From positions 1 to 41,415 of the forward strand of contig JALRCN010000128.1 of NCBI GenBank assembly GCA_023257295.1: a DNA stretch of 41,415 nucleotides, in the 5' to 3' direction. The notes below the pieces were generated by a model. It was given only the letters and a program-made list of their open reading frames with translations. It was not told where the DNA came from and did not search any database. Both the position numbers and the translations under genes were made by a program. The stretch comes from Nitrosomonas sp. (GTDB lineage: Bacteria; Pseudomonadota; Gammaproteobacteria; Burkholderiales; Nitrosomonadaceae). Within the stretch, counting starts at the first letter, position 1, and each line of letters begins with the position of its first letter. Of this stretch, positions 1 through 10,027 are shown piece by piece.

Positions 1-679
1 CGTCGGCGGCGGCTTGCCGCGCGGCTTCGGCATTGCTGGCGGTATTGATCAATGCGGTATCCGGCAGATGCGGCAAATGGGTTTTGAGCCACTGCTGACA
101 CTGCGCCAGCGATTGTGGATGCGAAAATATTTTGGCGATCCGGGACAAATCGGTTTGCTGCGCCATGAGAAATTGATGCACGGGGATTTGGATCTCGCCG
201 CAAATGGATAATGGCGATTGCAGCAGCAAATCCATGGTTCTGCCCACTGCGCCTTCGGAAGAGTTTTCCACCGGTACTACGCCATAGTGGGCGGTTTCCG
301 ATTCCACTGCGCGGAATACGTCGTCGATCGAGTCGCAGGCAACGGCGGTAATGGCGCTGCCGAAACGTTTCAGCGCCGCTTCTTCGGAGAAAGTGCCGTT
401 CGGCCCCAGGTAGGCGACACCGATGGCGCTTTCCAAAGCGCGGCATAGCGACATGATTTCGATGAATAAATGCTTGATATGCGCATTGCTGATCGGGCCG
501 GGATTCTGTTCCTGCACGCGCGTCAAAATTTGCGCTTCGCGCTCGGGGCGGTAGATGACGATGCCTTGTTTTGCTTTGCCGATTTGCTGCGCCAGCGTCG
601 CGCGCTTACTGATGAGCTGCAGCAATTCGTTGTCGATGGCATCGATCTGATCGCGTAATTGTTTTATTTGTTCGGACAT
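1..679 (-). CDS. pheA: P-protein: chorismate mutase/prephenate dehydratase (partial, C-terminus beyond window)
   Basis: Bifunctional enzyme of phenylalanine synthesis, converting chorismate to prephenate and then to phenylpyruvate. The reading frame opens with ATG at 679 (minus strand) and runs off the left edge, giving 226 residues. Residues 1 to about 85 are an AroQ-type chorismate mutase domain (starts MSEQIKQLRDQIDAID; RPEREAQIL follows). The prephenate dehydratase domain begins at about residue 88 (VAYLGPNGTFSEEAA, then VVPVENSSEGAVG). The catalytic TRF motif and the regulatory ACT domain would lie outside the window. It follows serA by 42 bases on the same strand, the usual serC/pheA amino-acid cluster arrangement. 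Confidence 0.93.
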   Translation of the reverse strand, partial: MSEQIKQLRDQIDAIDNELLQLISKRATLAQQIGKAKQGIVIYRPEREAQILTRVQEQNPGPISNAHIKHLFIEIMSLCRALESAIGVAYLGPNGTFSEEAALKRFGSAITAVACDSIDDVFRAVESETAHYGVVPVENSSEGAVGRTMDLLLQSPLSICGEIQIPVHQFLMAQQTDLSRIAKIFSHPQSLAQCQQWLKTHLPHLPDTALINTASNAEAARQAAAD

Positions 680-721
680 GGCAAATCATTCATTCGTGGT
701 TGAACGGTCATTCGTCGACAT

Positions 722-1912
722 TTAATCGCAATGGGGTAAATAACGGGCCGTCAGCACACCGGCAATTGCTGCAATTTCATCCAGCACGCGCTGCGGCACT
801 GGGCTATCGGAATCGACCAAAGTATAGGCCATTTCCCCACGGGATTTGTTGATCATATTATGAATATTCAATCCCGCTTTGGCCATGCCGGTGGAGATCT
901 GCCCCAGGATGTTCGGCACGTTGGCGTTGGCGACCGCGACACGGTACGGCGCTTCGCGTTCCATCCGAGTATCCGGAAAATTGACGGTGTTGGCGATGTT
1001 GCCGTTTTGCAGAAAATCGATCAATTGATCGGCTACCATGACGGCGCAGTTATCTTCTGCTTCCGTCGTCGATGCACCCAGATGCGGTAATGTGACGACA
1101 CCTTGTTGGTGCTGTAATTTCCGGCTGGGAAAGTCGCTGACATAGGTTTTGATTTTCTTGGCGGCAATGCCGCGCAAAACGGCATCTTCGTCGACGATGG
1201 CACCGCGCGAAAAATTCAGCAAAATCGCATGCTGCTTCATCGATTGAATGGTTTGTTCATTGATTAAGTGCAGCGTCGAATCCACTAACGGTACATGCAC
1301 GCTGATAAATTCGCTGTGGCGCAGTAGATCTTCCATGCTGTTGGCTTTTTTGACTTCCGCCGACAGACTCCACGCTGATTCAACCGTGATTTTCGGATCG
1401 TAGCCAATCACTTTCATGCCGAGCCTGATCGCGGCGTTGGCGACCAAGCGGCCGATCTCGCCCAAGCCGATCACGCCGAGCGTGCGTCCCGGCAGCTCGA
1501 TGCCGGAGAAGTGTTTTTTGCCGTCTTCCGCTTGTTTGTTCAGCGCTTCGTCGTCGCCCTGCAGGCTGTCGGCGAATTGCAGCGCAGGCGCCAGGTTGCG
1601 CGCGGCCAGAAACAGGCTGGCTAAAACCAGTTCCTTGACGGCATTGGCGTTGGCGCCGGGCGTGTTGAACACGGGAATGCCGCGTGCATTCATTGCTGGC
1701 ACCGGTATGTTGTTGGTACCGGCGCCGGCGCGGCCAATGGCTTTAACGCTTGCCGGAATGACGCTGTTGAGCATGTTGTGCGAACGCACCAGAATGGCGT
1801 CCGGCTCCGTAATGTCATGACCGATGCGGTAGCGGTCGGCAGGAAAGCGGCTCAAGCCGTGCGGCGAAATCGCGTTGAGCGTGAGAATGTTGAAGGTTTG
1901 TGGTTCAGGCAT
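722..1912 (-). CDS. serA: D-3-phosphoglycerate dehydrogenase
   Basis: First step of serine synthesis: NAD-dependent oxidation of 3-phosphoglycerate to 3-phosphohydroxypyruvate. The 396-residue protein has the Rossmann motif GLGEIG at 149-154, catalytic Arg236 (FSRGAIVDE), catalytic His277 (PHLGAST) and a C-terminal ACT domain at about 324-394. ATG at 1912 was chosen. An in-frame TTG at 1924 would add four residues, but it is a poor codon with no Shine-Dalgarno sequence. The ATG overlaps the end of serC by 8 bases, which suggests translational coupling. The usual catalytic Glu position reads Lys (DFPSRKL, Lys265); see findings. Confidence 0.93.
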   Translation of the reverse strand: MPEPQTFNILTLNAISPHGLSRFPADRYRIGHDITEPDAILVRSHNMLNSVIPASVKAIGRAGAGTNNIPVPAMNARGIPVFNTPGANANAVKELVLASLFLAARNLAPALQFADSLQGDDEALNKQAEDGKKHFSGIELPGRTLGVIGLGEIGRLVANAAIRLGMKVIGYDPKITVESAWSLSAEVKKANSMEDLLRHSEFISVHVPLVDSTLHLINEQTIQSMKQHAILLNFSRGAIVDEDAVLRGIAAKKIKTYVSDFPSRKLQHQQGVVTLPHLGASTTEAEDNCAVMVADQLIDFLQNGNIANTVNFPDTRMEREAPYRVAVANANVPNILGQISTGMAKAGLNIHNMINKSRGEMAYTLVDSDSPVPQRVLDEIAAIAGVLTARYLPHCD

Positions 1913-2996
1913 GCTGGCTGGCAAACGCTTTCATGAAAGCGACCAATTTTGCCACACCTTCGATCGGCATGGCATTGTAAATCGATGCGCGCATGCCGCC
2001 GACCGAACGATGGCCTTTCAGTTGCAACAAGCCGCAAGTTTCCGCTTGCTTGAGAAATTCGTTATCCAATGCCGGATTCTTCAGCGTGAATGGAACATTC
2101 ATGCGCGAGCGGTCGGCTACGGCGACCGGGCAGCGATAAAAATCGGTGCTGTCCAGTAATTCATACAACAAATTGGCTTTGGCGATATTGGTTTTTTCCA
2201 TCTCGACCAATCCGCCTTTCCGCTTCAGCCATTCGAATACCAGCCCGGTGATATATAGGGCATAGGTAGGCGGCGTGTTGTACATCGAATCGTTTTTGGC
2301 GTGCACTTGATAATCAAACAGCGTCGGTGTGCCGGGTAGTGGCGTGCCGAGCAAGTCTTCGCGTACGATGACCAGTACCAACCCGGCAGGGCCGAGGTTT
2401 TTTTGCGCGCCGGCATAGATCAGTCCAAAGCGCGTGATGTCCAGGGGGCGTGACAAAATATCCGACGACATATCGACGACCAACGGGATATCGCCGCTTG
2501 AATCCAATTGCGGAACCCAATGAAATTCGACGCCACCGATAGTTTCGTTGCTGGTGTAGTGCACGTAAGCCGCTTCTGGATCGAGGTGCCATTGGTCTTG
2601 CGGCGGGATATAGGTGAAATTTTTATCTGCAGATGAAGCGACAGTATTGACGCTGCAATAGTGGCTGGCTTCTTCGATGGCTTTGGTTGACCACTGGCCG
2701 GTATTGATGTAATCCGCTTTTGTTTTGCCGTGCAGCAAATTCAGAGGCACCATGGAAAATTGGCTGGATGCGCCACCTTGCAGGAACAGGATTTTGTAGT
2801 TGCTTGGAATATTCGCTAGCTCGCGTAAGTCCCGTTCGGTTTTCTCCGCGATCGACATGAATTCCTTGCCGCGATGGCTCATTTCCATCACCGACATGCC
2901 GCTGCCGTGCCAGTCCAACATTTCATCGCGCGCTTGTTGCAATACTTCTTTGGGAAGCACTGCAGGGCCTGCACTGAAATTATAGATGGGTTCCAT
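1905..2996 (-). CDS. serC: phosphoserine aminotransferase
   Basis: PLP enzyme making 3-phosphoserine from 3-phosphohydroxypyruvate, so it acts directly after SerA. In many bacteria it also serves the pyridoxine pathway. The 363-residue length is normal. The N-terminus YNFSAGPAVLP is a family hallmark, and Lys199 in AGAQKNLGPAG is the PLP Schiff-base lysine. Near the C-terminus, LKGHRSVGGMRASIYNAMP contains the phosphate-binding histidine and arginine. It lies 31 bases after gyrA and overlaps serA, so the two serine genes are probably made together. Confidence 0.97.
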   Translation of the reverse strand: MEPIYNFSAGPAVLPKEVLQQARDEMLDWHGSGMSVMEMSHRGKEFMSIAEKTERDLRELANIPSNYKILFLQGGASSQFSMVPLNLLHGKTKADYINTGQWSTKAIEEASHYCSVNTVASSADKNFTYIPPQDQWHLDPEAAYVHYTSNETIGGVEFHWVPQLDSSGDIPLVVDMSSDILSRPLDITRFGLIYAGAQKNLGPAGLVLVIVREDLLGTPLPGTPTLFDYQVHAKNDSMYNTPPTYALYITGLVFEWLKRKGGLVEMEKTNIAKANLLYELLDSTDFYRCPVAVADRSRMNVPFTLKNPALDNEFLKQAETCGLLQLKGHRSVGGMRASIYNAMPIEGVAKLVAFMKAFASQHA

Positions 2997-3027
2997 GACG
3001 TATCATTTTCCGTGTATCGGCGCGATG

Positions 3028-5595
3028 TTAATTGTCTGCGTCGCTATCCTCGCTGTCTTCGCTTTCGACCACGCGCTCCAGTCCGGCAAGTTTCTCCCCG
3101 GCATCCAGATTGATCAATGTGACGCCTTGCGTGGCACGGCTCATTTCGCGCACTTCATTGACGCGTGTGCGAATCATGACGCCGCCCGATGTGATCAGAA
3201 TGATTTCATCGTCCGGTTTTACCAGCTTTGCGGTGACAACCTTGCCGTTGCGCGGGCTGGTGATGATTGCGATCATGCCTTGCGTGCCACGGTTGTGGCG
3301 GGTGTATTCGCTGATTGGTGTGCGTTTACCAAAGCCATTTTCCGTGGCGGTTAATACGGCAAGCTCTTCGTTTTCGGCGACCAGCATCGAAATAACTTTC
3401 TGACCGGATTTGAGTTTCATGCCGCGAACGCCGCGTGCGGTGCGCCCCATCGGGCGCACGTCGTTTTCGTCGAAGCGCATGGCTTTGCCGTTGTCCGAGA
3501 ACAGCATGACATCGTGTTTGCCTTCGGTCAGTTCGACGCCGATTAAATAATCGCCTTCGTCGAGTCCGATGGCGATGATGCCGCTGCTGCGCGGACGGGA
3601 GAATTCGGATAGTGGCGTTTTCTTAACTGTGCCGAAAGAAGTCGCCATAAACACAAATCGGGTTTCGTCGAATGCCTTGACCGGTAAGATGGCGTTGATT
3701 TTTTCACCGCCTTCCAGTTGAACGAGATTGACAATCGGCTTGCCCAGCGATTGACGGCTACCTTGCGGGACGTCGTAAACCTTGATCCAGTACACGCGCC
3801 CGAGGCTGGAGAAACACAAAATATAGTCGTGTGTGTTAGCGATGAACAGTTTGTCGATGAAATCGTCATCTTTGGTGCCGGTGGCTTGCTTGCCGCGCCC
3901 ACCGCGCTTTTGTGCGCGGTAATCGTCGAGCGATTGGGATTTGATATAGCCGCTATGCGACAGCGTGACGACGACATCGGTCGGTGCAATCAAATCTTCC
4001 ATGCTCAAATCTTGCGTATCGGTGACGATTTCGCTGCGGCGCTTGTCACCGAATTGCAGTTTGATGGCGGTTAATTCTTCGGTAATGATGGCGGTAATGC
4101 GGCTCGGATTGGCCAGAATGTCAAGGTAGTCAATGATCCTGCCGATGACCTCCCGGTATTCGTCGACGATCTTTTCTTGTTCCAGACCGGTCAGGCGTTG
4201 CAGGCGCAATTCCAGGATTGCTTGTGCTTGGGCATCGGACAGGAAATAGCCTTGCGATTGCAAACCGAACGATATGTCCAGGCCTTCCGGGCGTAATGCA
4301 TCGGCATCCGCTGCCGCGCGTGTCAACATTTCCTGTACCAAGGCGGAGTGCCATGATCTTGCCATCAATGCTTCCTTGGCTTCAGCCGGTGTCGGGGCCG
4401 CTTTGATCAGCGCGATGATTTCATCGACATTCGATAATGCGACTGCCAGACCTTCCAGTAGATGACCGCGTTCACGCGCTTTTTTCAGTTCAAAAACAAT
4501 GCGTCGTGTGACGACTTCGCGGCGGTGACGCAGGAAGGCATCCAGAATCTGTTTTAGATTCAGCAAGCGCGGCTGGCCGTCGAGGAGTGCCACCATGTTC
4601 ATGCCGAACGTATCTTGCATTTGCGTTTCTTTATACAAGTTGTTCAGAATGACTTCGGGCACTTCGCCGCGTTTCAATTCGATCACTACGCGCATGCCGG
4701 ATTTGTCGGATTCGTCGCGCAGATCGGAGATGCCTTCGATTTTTTTATCGCGCACCAATTCGCCGATGCGGATCAGCAGGTTGGCCTTGTTGACTTGATA
4801 AGGTAATTCATCGATGACGATGCATTGGCGGCTGCCTTTTTCCATGTCCTCGAAATGTGTGCGTGCACGCATCACGACGCGACCTCGCCCGGTGCGATAG
4901 CCGTCTCTGACGCCGGTAACGCCGTAGATGATGCCGGCCGTCGGGAAATCAGGTGCCGGTACATATTCGATCAGCTCGTCAATGCTGATATCCTGATTGC
5001 TCAACAAAGCGAGACAGGCGTCGACGACTTCGTTTAAATTGTGCGGCGGGATATTGGTCGCCATGCCAACCGCAATACCGGATGAGCCATTGATTAAAAG
5101 GTTGGGTATTTTGGCCGGTAAAATCAGCGGTTCTTTTTCCGAGCCATCGTAGTTTGGGCCGAAATCGACCGTTTCTTTATCGAGATCGATTAACAGTTCA
5201 TGCGCGATGCGCGACATACGGATTTCGGTATAACGCATCGCAGCAGCATTATCGCCATCCACCGAACCGAAGTTACCTTGACCGTCGACAAGCATGTAGC
5301 GCAATGAGAAGTCTTGTGCCATGCGCACGATGGTGTCGTAGACGGCGGTATCGCCATGCGGATGGTATTTACCGATTACGTCACCGACGATACGTGCCGA
5401 TTTTTTGTACGGCCTATTCCAATCGTTCGAGAGTTCGTGCATGGCAAACAATACGCGCCGGTGCACCGGTTTTAAGCCATCGCGGACATCCGGCAGGGCG
5501 CGGCCGACGATTACGCTCATCGCGTAATCCAAGTAGGAGCGCCTCATTTCTTCTTCAAGATTGATCGGCAGGGTTTCTTTGGCAAACTGATTCAT
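3028..5595 (-). CDS. gyrA: DNA gyrase subunit A
   Basis: Breakage-reunion subunit of gyrase, which introduces negative supercoils with GyrB. The protein has 855 residues. Active-site Tyr122 lies in [11 protein letters not shown]. The quinolone-resistance region [11 protein letters not shown] has Thr83 and Asp87. The GyrA box of the C-terminal DNA-wrapping domain is QKRGGRG at 562-568. The protein ends in an acidic Glu/Asp/Ser tail, as many GyrA proteins do. It is the first gene of a minus-strand run into serC, serA and pheA, an order common in Betaproteobacteria. No good Shine-Dalgarno sequence is visible before its ATG. Confidence 0.98.
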   Translation of the reverse strand: MNQFAKETLPINLEEEMRRSYLDYAMSVIVGRALPDVRDGLKPVHRRVLFAMHELSNDWNRPYKKSARIVGDVIGKYHPHGDTAVYDTIVRMAQDFSLRYMLVDGQGNFGSVDGDNAAAMRYTEIRMSRIAHELLIDLDKETVDFGPNYDGSEKEPLILPAKIPNLLINGSSGIAVGMATNIPPHNLNEVVDACLALLSNQDISIDELIEYVPAPDFPTAGIIYGVTGVRDGYRTGRGRVVMRARTHFEDMEKGSRQCIVIDELPYQVNKANLLIRIGELVRDKKIEGISDLRDESDKSGMRVVIELKRGEVPEVILNNLYKETQMQDTFGMNMVALLDGQPRLLNLKQILDAFLRHRREVVTRRIVFELKKARERGHLLEGLAVALSNVDEIIALIKAAPTPAEAKEALMARSWHSALVQEMLTRAAADADALRPEGLDISFGLQSQGYFLSDAQAQAILELRLQRLTGLEQEKIVDEYREVIGRIIDYLDILANPSRITAIITEELTAIKLQFGDKRRSEIVTDTQDLSMEDLIAPTDVVVTLSHSGYIKSQSLDDYRAQKRGGRGKQATGTKDDDFIDKLFIANTHDYILCFSSLGRVYWIKVYDVPQGSRQSLGKPIVNLVQLEGGEKINAILPVKAFDETRFVFMATSFGTVKKTPLSEFSRPRSSGIIAIGLDEGDYLIGVELTEGKHDVMLFSDNGKAMRFDENDVRPMGRTARGVRGMKLKSGQKVISMLVAENEELAVLTATENGFGKRTPISEYTRHNRGTQGMIAIITSPRNGKVVTAKLVKPDDEIILITSGGVMIRTRVNEVREMSRATQGVTLINLDAGEKLAGLERVVESEDSEDSDADN

Positions 5596-5875
5596 AGCTT
5601 ATTCTGATTTTTATGAGGGACAACAGGTTGTGATGAAGAAACAGCGTTTCTTAAAACTGTAAGTATGAAATCGTAAACATAGCTATTCTAACATGTCGAT
5701 ATCGATTCTCAGTTATCTTTGCAGCACAAAAGTTGCAATAGCAGGCGGATCCTTAAAGAAAAAAAGCTTGAAAAACCAAATTAAATAAGTAAACATAACA
5801 GTTTTTCCAAAATTTCAAAGCGGGTTTTGAGGGACGCTGAATCGAGATTTTTCACTTTGAGGCGGGTGCTGTGTC
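5596..5875. promoter_or_regulatory. divergent gyrA/argD intergenic region
   Basis: This AT-rich 280-base spacer must hold both outward promoters. Reading toward gyrA, CTGAGA (5712-5707) and TAGAAT (5690-5685) are 16 bases apart, a plausible but weak sigma-70 promoter. Inside it sits a perfect 10-base palindrome, TCGATATCGA, at 5696-5705. Toward argD, TTGAAA at 5768-5773 has no convincing -10 partner. No ORF or RNA gene was recognised. Confidence 0.3.
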
Positions 5876-7048
5876 GTGTCGAATGTTATGAATACTTATG
5901 CGCGGTTGCCTGTCACCTTTGTCAAAGGTGAAGGCGTGTGGCTGTGGGACGATCGGGGAGAGCGGTATCTTGATGCTTTGTCGGGCGTTGCCGTATGCGG
6001 ATTGGGGCATTGTCATCCACGATTGGCTAAAGCGATCTGTGAGCAAGCAAGCACGCTGATTCATACCTCAAACCTATATCGAATCGAGAAACAAGAGCGA
6101 TTGGCCGAGTGTTTGGTTGCGTTGTCCGGGATGGATAATGCTTTTTTCTGTAACTCGGGAGCCGAAGCGAATGAGGCGGCGATAAAGCTTGCGCGGCTGC
6201 ATGGACACAATCGGGGGATTTCGCTGCCGACCATTATCGTGATGGAGCGTTCGTTTCACGGGCGCACCATGGCAACGCTGACGGCCAGTGGAAATCGTAA
6301 AGTGCAGGCAGGTTTTGAGCCGTTATTGTCGGGTTTTGTGCGAGCGCCTTATAATAATCTGGAAGCGGTCGCGCAAGTTGCGGCCAACAATAAGGATGTG
6401 GTTGCGATTCTGGTGGAGCCATTCCAAGGCGAAGGCGGCGTGAACATTCCGGAGGCGCATTACTTGCAGCAGTTGCGTGCATTGTGCGATCAGAACGGAT
6501 GGTTGTTGATGCTCGACGAAGTACAATCCGGTATTGGACGAAGCGGTAAGTGGTTCGCTTTTCAGCATAGCCAGATCATGCCGGATGTCATCACCTTGGC
6601 AAAAGGATTGGGCGGTGGCGTGCCGATTGGCGCTTGCTTGGCTAAAGGTGTGGCTGCCGACGTTTTCAAACCCGGCAACCACGCTTCGACATTCGGCGGA
6701 AACCCATTGGCTTGCGCTGCAGCCCTTGAAACATTGCAAGTGATTGAAGATGAAAATCTGATCGGGCATGCAGCGGAAATTGGCGATTTTATGCGCGATC
6801 GATTTAAGCGGCAATTGGCCGATGTCGTCGGTGTGGTGCAAGTGAGGGGACAAGGCTTGATCGTCGGCGTGGAGCTTGCCGTACCATGTGTCGAATTGGT
6901 GAAAAGAGCATTGGAGAGAAAGCTGCTCATTAATGTGACATCGGATAAGGTGGTGCGTTTGTTACCGGCGTTTGTGATGCAGCAACGCGAAGCGGAGCAG
7001 GTTGTCGATGTAACTTGCGAATTGATAAAGGAGTTTCTGAATAGCTAA
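5876..7048 (+). CDS. argD: acetylornithine aminotransferase
   Basis: PLP enzyme of arginine synthesis that transaminates N-acetylglutamate semialdehyde to N-acetylornithine; related enzymes also act on succinyldiaminopimelate. The protein has 390 residues. The PLP lysine is Lys243 in TLAKGLGGGVP, and LMLDEVQSGIGR holds the cofactor-binding Asp. CNSGAEANEAAIKLAR is a class-III aminotransferase signature. The GTG start gives MSNVMNTYARLPV, the normal family N-terminus, with GAGG 13 bases upstream. An in-frame ATG at 5888 is the alternative. argF follows after 34 bases. Confidence 0.95.
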   Translation: MSNVMNTYARLPVTFVKGEGVWLWDDRGERYLDALSGVAVCGLGHCHPRLAKAICEQASTLIHTSNLYRIEKQERLAECLVALSGMDNAFFCNSGAEANEAAIKLARLHGHNRGISLPTIIVMERSFHGRTMATLTASGNRKVQAGFEPLLSGFVRAPYNNLEAVAQVAANNKDVVAILVEPFQGEGGVNIPEAHYLQQLRALCDQNGWLLMLDEVQSGIGRSGKWFAFQHSQIMPDVITLAKGLGGGVPIGACLAKGVAADVFKPGNHASTFGGNPLACAAALETLQVIEDENLIGHAAEIGDFMRDRFKRQLADVVGVVQVRGQGLIVGVELAVPCVELVKRALERKLLINVTSDKVVRLLPAFVMQQREAEQVVDVTCELIKEFLNS

Positions 7049-7082
7049 CGGATGGTTGGTCCGATTGGTTATTTAACGCATT

Positions 7083-8009
7083 ATGCAATTAAAGCATTTT
7101 TTGCAATTCAGCGATTTTAACCGGGATGAATACGAGTATTTATTCGAGCGTACGCGCTGGATAAAGCAAGCCTTCAAGAATTACCGTCAATACTGGCCCC
7201 TGACCGATCGCACGTTGGCGATGATTTTCGACAAAAATTCAACGCGCACGCGATTGTCGTTTGAAGCTGGAATGCATCAATTGGGCGGTTCCGCCATCTA
7301 TCTGTCCACGCGCGATACGCAATTGGGGCGCGGGGAGCCTGTGGAAGATGCGGCGCGCGTGATTTCGCGCATGGTGGATATGGTGATGATACGCACTTAT
7401 CAGCATGAGGTTGTTGTGCGCTTCGCTAAAAATTCGCGAGTACCCGTGATCAATGGCTTAACCGACGAATATCATCCATGCCAGATTTTGAGCGATATTT
7501 TTACTTATATCGAATTTCGCGGCAGCATCGATGGAAAAGTGATCGCGTGGATCGGTGACGCTAATAATATGTGCAATACCTGGTTACAGGCGGCTGAGAT
7601 ATTCAATTTCAAGGTGCATGTATCCACGCCGGCGGGCTATAACATCAACTCCGATCGTATCGGATTGGAAGATAAGTCGCACTATGAAATATTTGCCGAT
7701 CCGCATAAGGCGGTGACCGGTGTGGATTTGGTCACCACGGATGTATGGACGAGCATGGGGTTTGAGGCGGAAACGGAACAGAGGAAAAAGGATTTCGCCG
7801 ATTTTTGCGTCGATGCGGAAATGATGGCGCTGGCGAAATCCGATGCATTATTTATGCATTGCCTGCCCGTGCACCGTGGCGAAGAGGTCAGCGCCGAAGT
7901 AATCGACGGACCGCAGTCGGTGGTATGGGACGAAGCGGAGAATCGGTTGCATACGCAAAAGGCGCTGATGGAATATCTGCTTTTGGGTAAAGTGGACGTG
8001 AATAAATAA
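7083..8009 (+). CDS. argF: ornithine carbamoyltransferase
   Basis: Makes citrulline from ornithine and carbamoyl phosphate. The 308-residue protein carries the carbamoyl-phosphate loop STRTR at 53-57, HPCQ at 131-134 and HCLP at 259-262, whose Cys contributes to ornithine binding. The order argD-argF-argG with gaps of 34 and 22 bases indicates one arginine operon. No Shine-Dalgarno sequence is obvious before the ATG. Confidence 0.97.
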   Translation: MQLKHFLQFSDFNRDEYEYLFERTRWIKQAFKNYRQYWPLTDRTLAMIFDKNSTRTRLSFEAGMHQLGGSAIYLSTRDTQLGRGEPVEDAARVISRMVDMVMIRTYQHEVVVRFAKNSRVPVINGLTDEYHPCQILSDIFTYIEFRGSIDGKVIAWIGDANNMCNTWLQAAEIFNFKVHVSTPAGYNINSDRIGLEDKSHYEIFADPHKAVTGVDLVTTDVWTSMGFEAETEQRKKDFADFCVDAEMMALAKSDALFMHCLPVHRGEEVSAEVIDGPQSVVWDEAENRLHTQKALMEYLLLGKVDVNK

Positions 8010-8031
8010 CTTTTGGCTTACTAATTGAACA

Positions 8032-9255
8032 ATGAAGAAAATTAATAAAGTGGTTTTGGCATTTTCCGGCGGATTGGATACCTCGGTTATTTTGAAATGG
8101 CTGCAGGATACATATCAATGCGAAATTGTTACTTTTACCGCAGACATCGGGCAAGGCGAAGAAGTGGAGCCGGCGCGCGCCAAAGCCAAGCAATTGGGCG
8201 TTAAGGAAATCTATATCGATGATCTGCGCGAAGAGTTTGTGCGCGATTTTGTGTTTCCGATGTTTCGTGCCAATACGATTTACGAGGGCGAGTATTTATT
8301 GGGCACCAGTATTGCGCGCCCATTAATCGCTAAGCGGCAGATCGAGATTGCCAATGAAACCGGCGCCGATGCGGTATCGCACGGCGCTACCGGCAAGGGT
8401 AACGATCAGGTTCGGTTTGAGCTAGGTTATTATGCGCTGCAACCGGATATTCACGTGATCGCACCATGGCGCGAATGGGATTTGAATTCGCGGGAAAAAT
8501 TATTGGAGTATGCGGAGCGGCATGGCATTCCGGTCGAAATGAAAAAGAAAGCTGGTTCGCCGTACAGCATGGATGCCAATTTATTGCATATTTCATACGA
8601 AGGCCGGATATTGGAAAATCCGGCAACGGAGCCGGAAGAGTCTATGTGGCGCTGGAGCGTGTCTCCCGAGAGCGCTCCGGATGTTCCCGAGTATTTGGAT
8701 GTCGAATTCAAGCGTGGCGATGTCGTGGCGCTAAATGGCGTTCCGCTATCGTCGGCGGATGTGTTGGCGAAGTTGAATCAATTGGGCGGCAAGCACGGCA
8801 TTGGGCGGTTGGATTTGGTGGAGAATCGCTACGTTGGCATGAAGTCGCGTGGCTGCTATGAGACGCCGGGCGGAACGATTTTGTTGCGAGCGCATCGCGC
8901 AATGGAATCGATAACCTTGGATCGGGAAGTCGCGCATCTGAAAGACGATCTCATGCCGCGTTATGCTGCGTTGATTTACAACGGTTATTGGTGGAGTCCT
9001 GAGAGGAAGGTGTTGCAAGCCATGATCGATGCCACGCAAGAGAGTGTCAATGGCTGGGTACGGTTGAAATTGTATAAGGGCAATGTCATCGTGGTCGGAA
9101 GGGATTCGAAAACAGATTCTTTGTTCGATCCCACCATCGCGACATTCGAAGACGATGCGGGAGCTTATAATCAAAGTGATGCTGTCGGTTTTATAAAACT
9201 CAACGCGTTGCGGATGCGTATTGCGGCAAATTTGACCAAAAAGGCTAAAAATTAG
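8032..9255 (+). CDS. argG: argininosuccinate synthase
   Basis: ATP-dependent ligation of citrulline and aspartate, the step after ArgF. The 407-residue protein belongs to the N-type ATP pyrophosphatase family, with the nucleotide loop FSGGLDTS at 11-18. [14 protein letters not shown] and [16 protein letters not shown] are further conserved blocks. Length and ends match the family. Together with argD and argF it covers the late arginine pathway; argininosuccinate lyase is not in this window. Confidence 0.98.
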   Translation: MKKINKVVLAFSGGLDTSVILKWLQDTYQCEIVTFTADIGQGEEVEPARAKAKQLGVKEIYIDDLREEFVRDFVFPMFRANTIYEGEYLLGTSIARPLIAKRQIEIANETGADAVSHGATGKGNDQVRFELGYYALQPDIHVIAPWREWDLNSREKLLEYAERHGIPVEMKKKAGSPYSMDANLLHISYEGRILENPATEPEESMWRWSVSPESAPDVPEYLDVEFKRGDVVALNGVPLSSADVLAKLNQLGGKHGIGRLDLVENRYVGMKSRGCYETPGGTILLRAHRAMESITLDREVAHLKDDLMPRYAALIYNGYWWSPERKVLQAMIDATQESVNGWVRLKLYKGNVIVVGRDSKTDSLFDPTIATFEDDAGAYNQSDAVGFIKLNALRMRIAANLTKKAKN

Positions 9256-9291
9256 TGTTTCCTTAAGTGAATCGGATAGGCGAGGATTGTT

Positions 9292-9777
9292 ATGCCAACA
9301 TTTGATATAGTTTCCGAAGTCGATAAGCAGGAAGTCAAGAATGCGGTCGATCAAGTCAATAAAGAAGTTGGCACGCGGTTTGATTTCAAAGGCTCCGATG
9401 CGAGGGTCGAACAGGCGGATTATCAGTTGTCCGTATACGCGGACGATGAGTTTAAGTTGGAGCAGGTGCAGGATATCCTGCGCACAAAATTAACCAAGCG
9501 CAATGTGGATGTGCGTTGCTTGGATAAAGGCGGAATAGAGAAAATCAGCGGCAATAAGGCGAAGCAGATTGTCACGGTAAAAACCGGTGTCGAGACCGAG
9601 CTGGCGAAAAAAATCATCAAATATATCAAGGACAGCAAGCTGAAAGTGCAGGCCAGTATCCAGGGCGATGTCGTGCGTGTATCGGGCGCAAAGAAAGATG
9701 TATTGCAAGAAACGATACAGTTGGTGAAAAAATCCGTAGCCGATTTTCCGCTGCAATTCCAGAATTTTAGAGACTGA
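9292..9777 (+). CDS. yajQ: YajQ-family cyclic-di-GMP/nucleotide-binding protein
   Basis: The 161-residue protein matches YajQ along its whole length, beginning [15 protein letters not shown] and ending [11 protein letters not shown]. Members have two RNP-like folds. Some, such as the Xanthomonas homologue, bind cyclic di-GMP and act with a transcription factor; whether that applies here is unknown. It follows argG by 36 bases with an AGGA ribosome binding site. It also directly precedes the ribosomal superoperon, whose own strong promoter argues that yajQ closes the arginine transcript. Confidence 0.92.
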   Translation: MPTFDIVSEVDKQEVKNAVDQVNKEVGTRFDFKGSDARVEQADYQLSVYADDEFKLEQVQDILRTKLTKRNVDVRCLDKGGIEKISGNKAKQIVTVKTGVETELAKKIIKYIKDSKLKVQASIQGDVVRVSGAKKDVLQETIQLVKKSVADFPLQFQNFRD

Positions 9778-9866
9778 GTATGGCGTTAATGGATAACCCG
9801 GATTCGATGCTGCAGGGCTAAAACTCAGGAAGGGTGTCAGGGTGAGCAATAAATACTGAGATTAGC

Positions 9867-9895
9867 TTGACATGCCTATATAAACTCAATAAAAT
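9867..9895 (+). promoter_or_regulatory. strong sigma-70 promoter of the ribosomal superoperon
   Basis: A perfect -35 hexamer TTGACA (9867-9872) is separated by 17 bases from TAAAAT (9890-9895), one mismatch from the -10 consensus. Transcription should begin near 9902, leaving a leader of about 125 bases before rpsL. It is the best promoter match noticed in the window and sits where the str operon needs one, since rpoBC is not upstream here. Confidence 0.75.
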
Positions 9896-9910
9896 CCGCA
9901 GTCCTTTTGT

Positions 9911-9954
9911 CGCATCGGGCTGTATCCGTAATGTAGTGAAAGCCTGGTGATGCG
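9911..9954 (+). promoter_or_regulatory. hairpin in rpsL 5' leader
   Basis: The arms CGCATC (9911-9916) and GATGCG (9949-9954) pair perfectly. An inner stem GGCT (9918-9921) with AGCC (9941-9944) nests within them, leaving asymmetric bulges and a loop of about 19 bases. It starts about 9 bases after the predicted start site. No U-tract follows, so it is not a simple terminator. A ribosomal-protein binding site or a transcript-stabilising 5' stem is possible; the function is inferred. Confidence 0.4.
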
Positions 9955-10027
9955 AGATAGTATTCGAGAGAAAATCGATAAAGCAAGCTGGTAGCGAAGC
10001 TGAAAAATTTTAGGAAATAGAATAGAA

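Noticed and set aside
9790-9830. Possible tRNA-like segment after yajQ (GGATTCGATGC)
   Set aside because: No acceptor or anticodon stem could be formed around the T-loop-like string.
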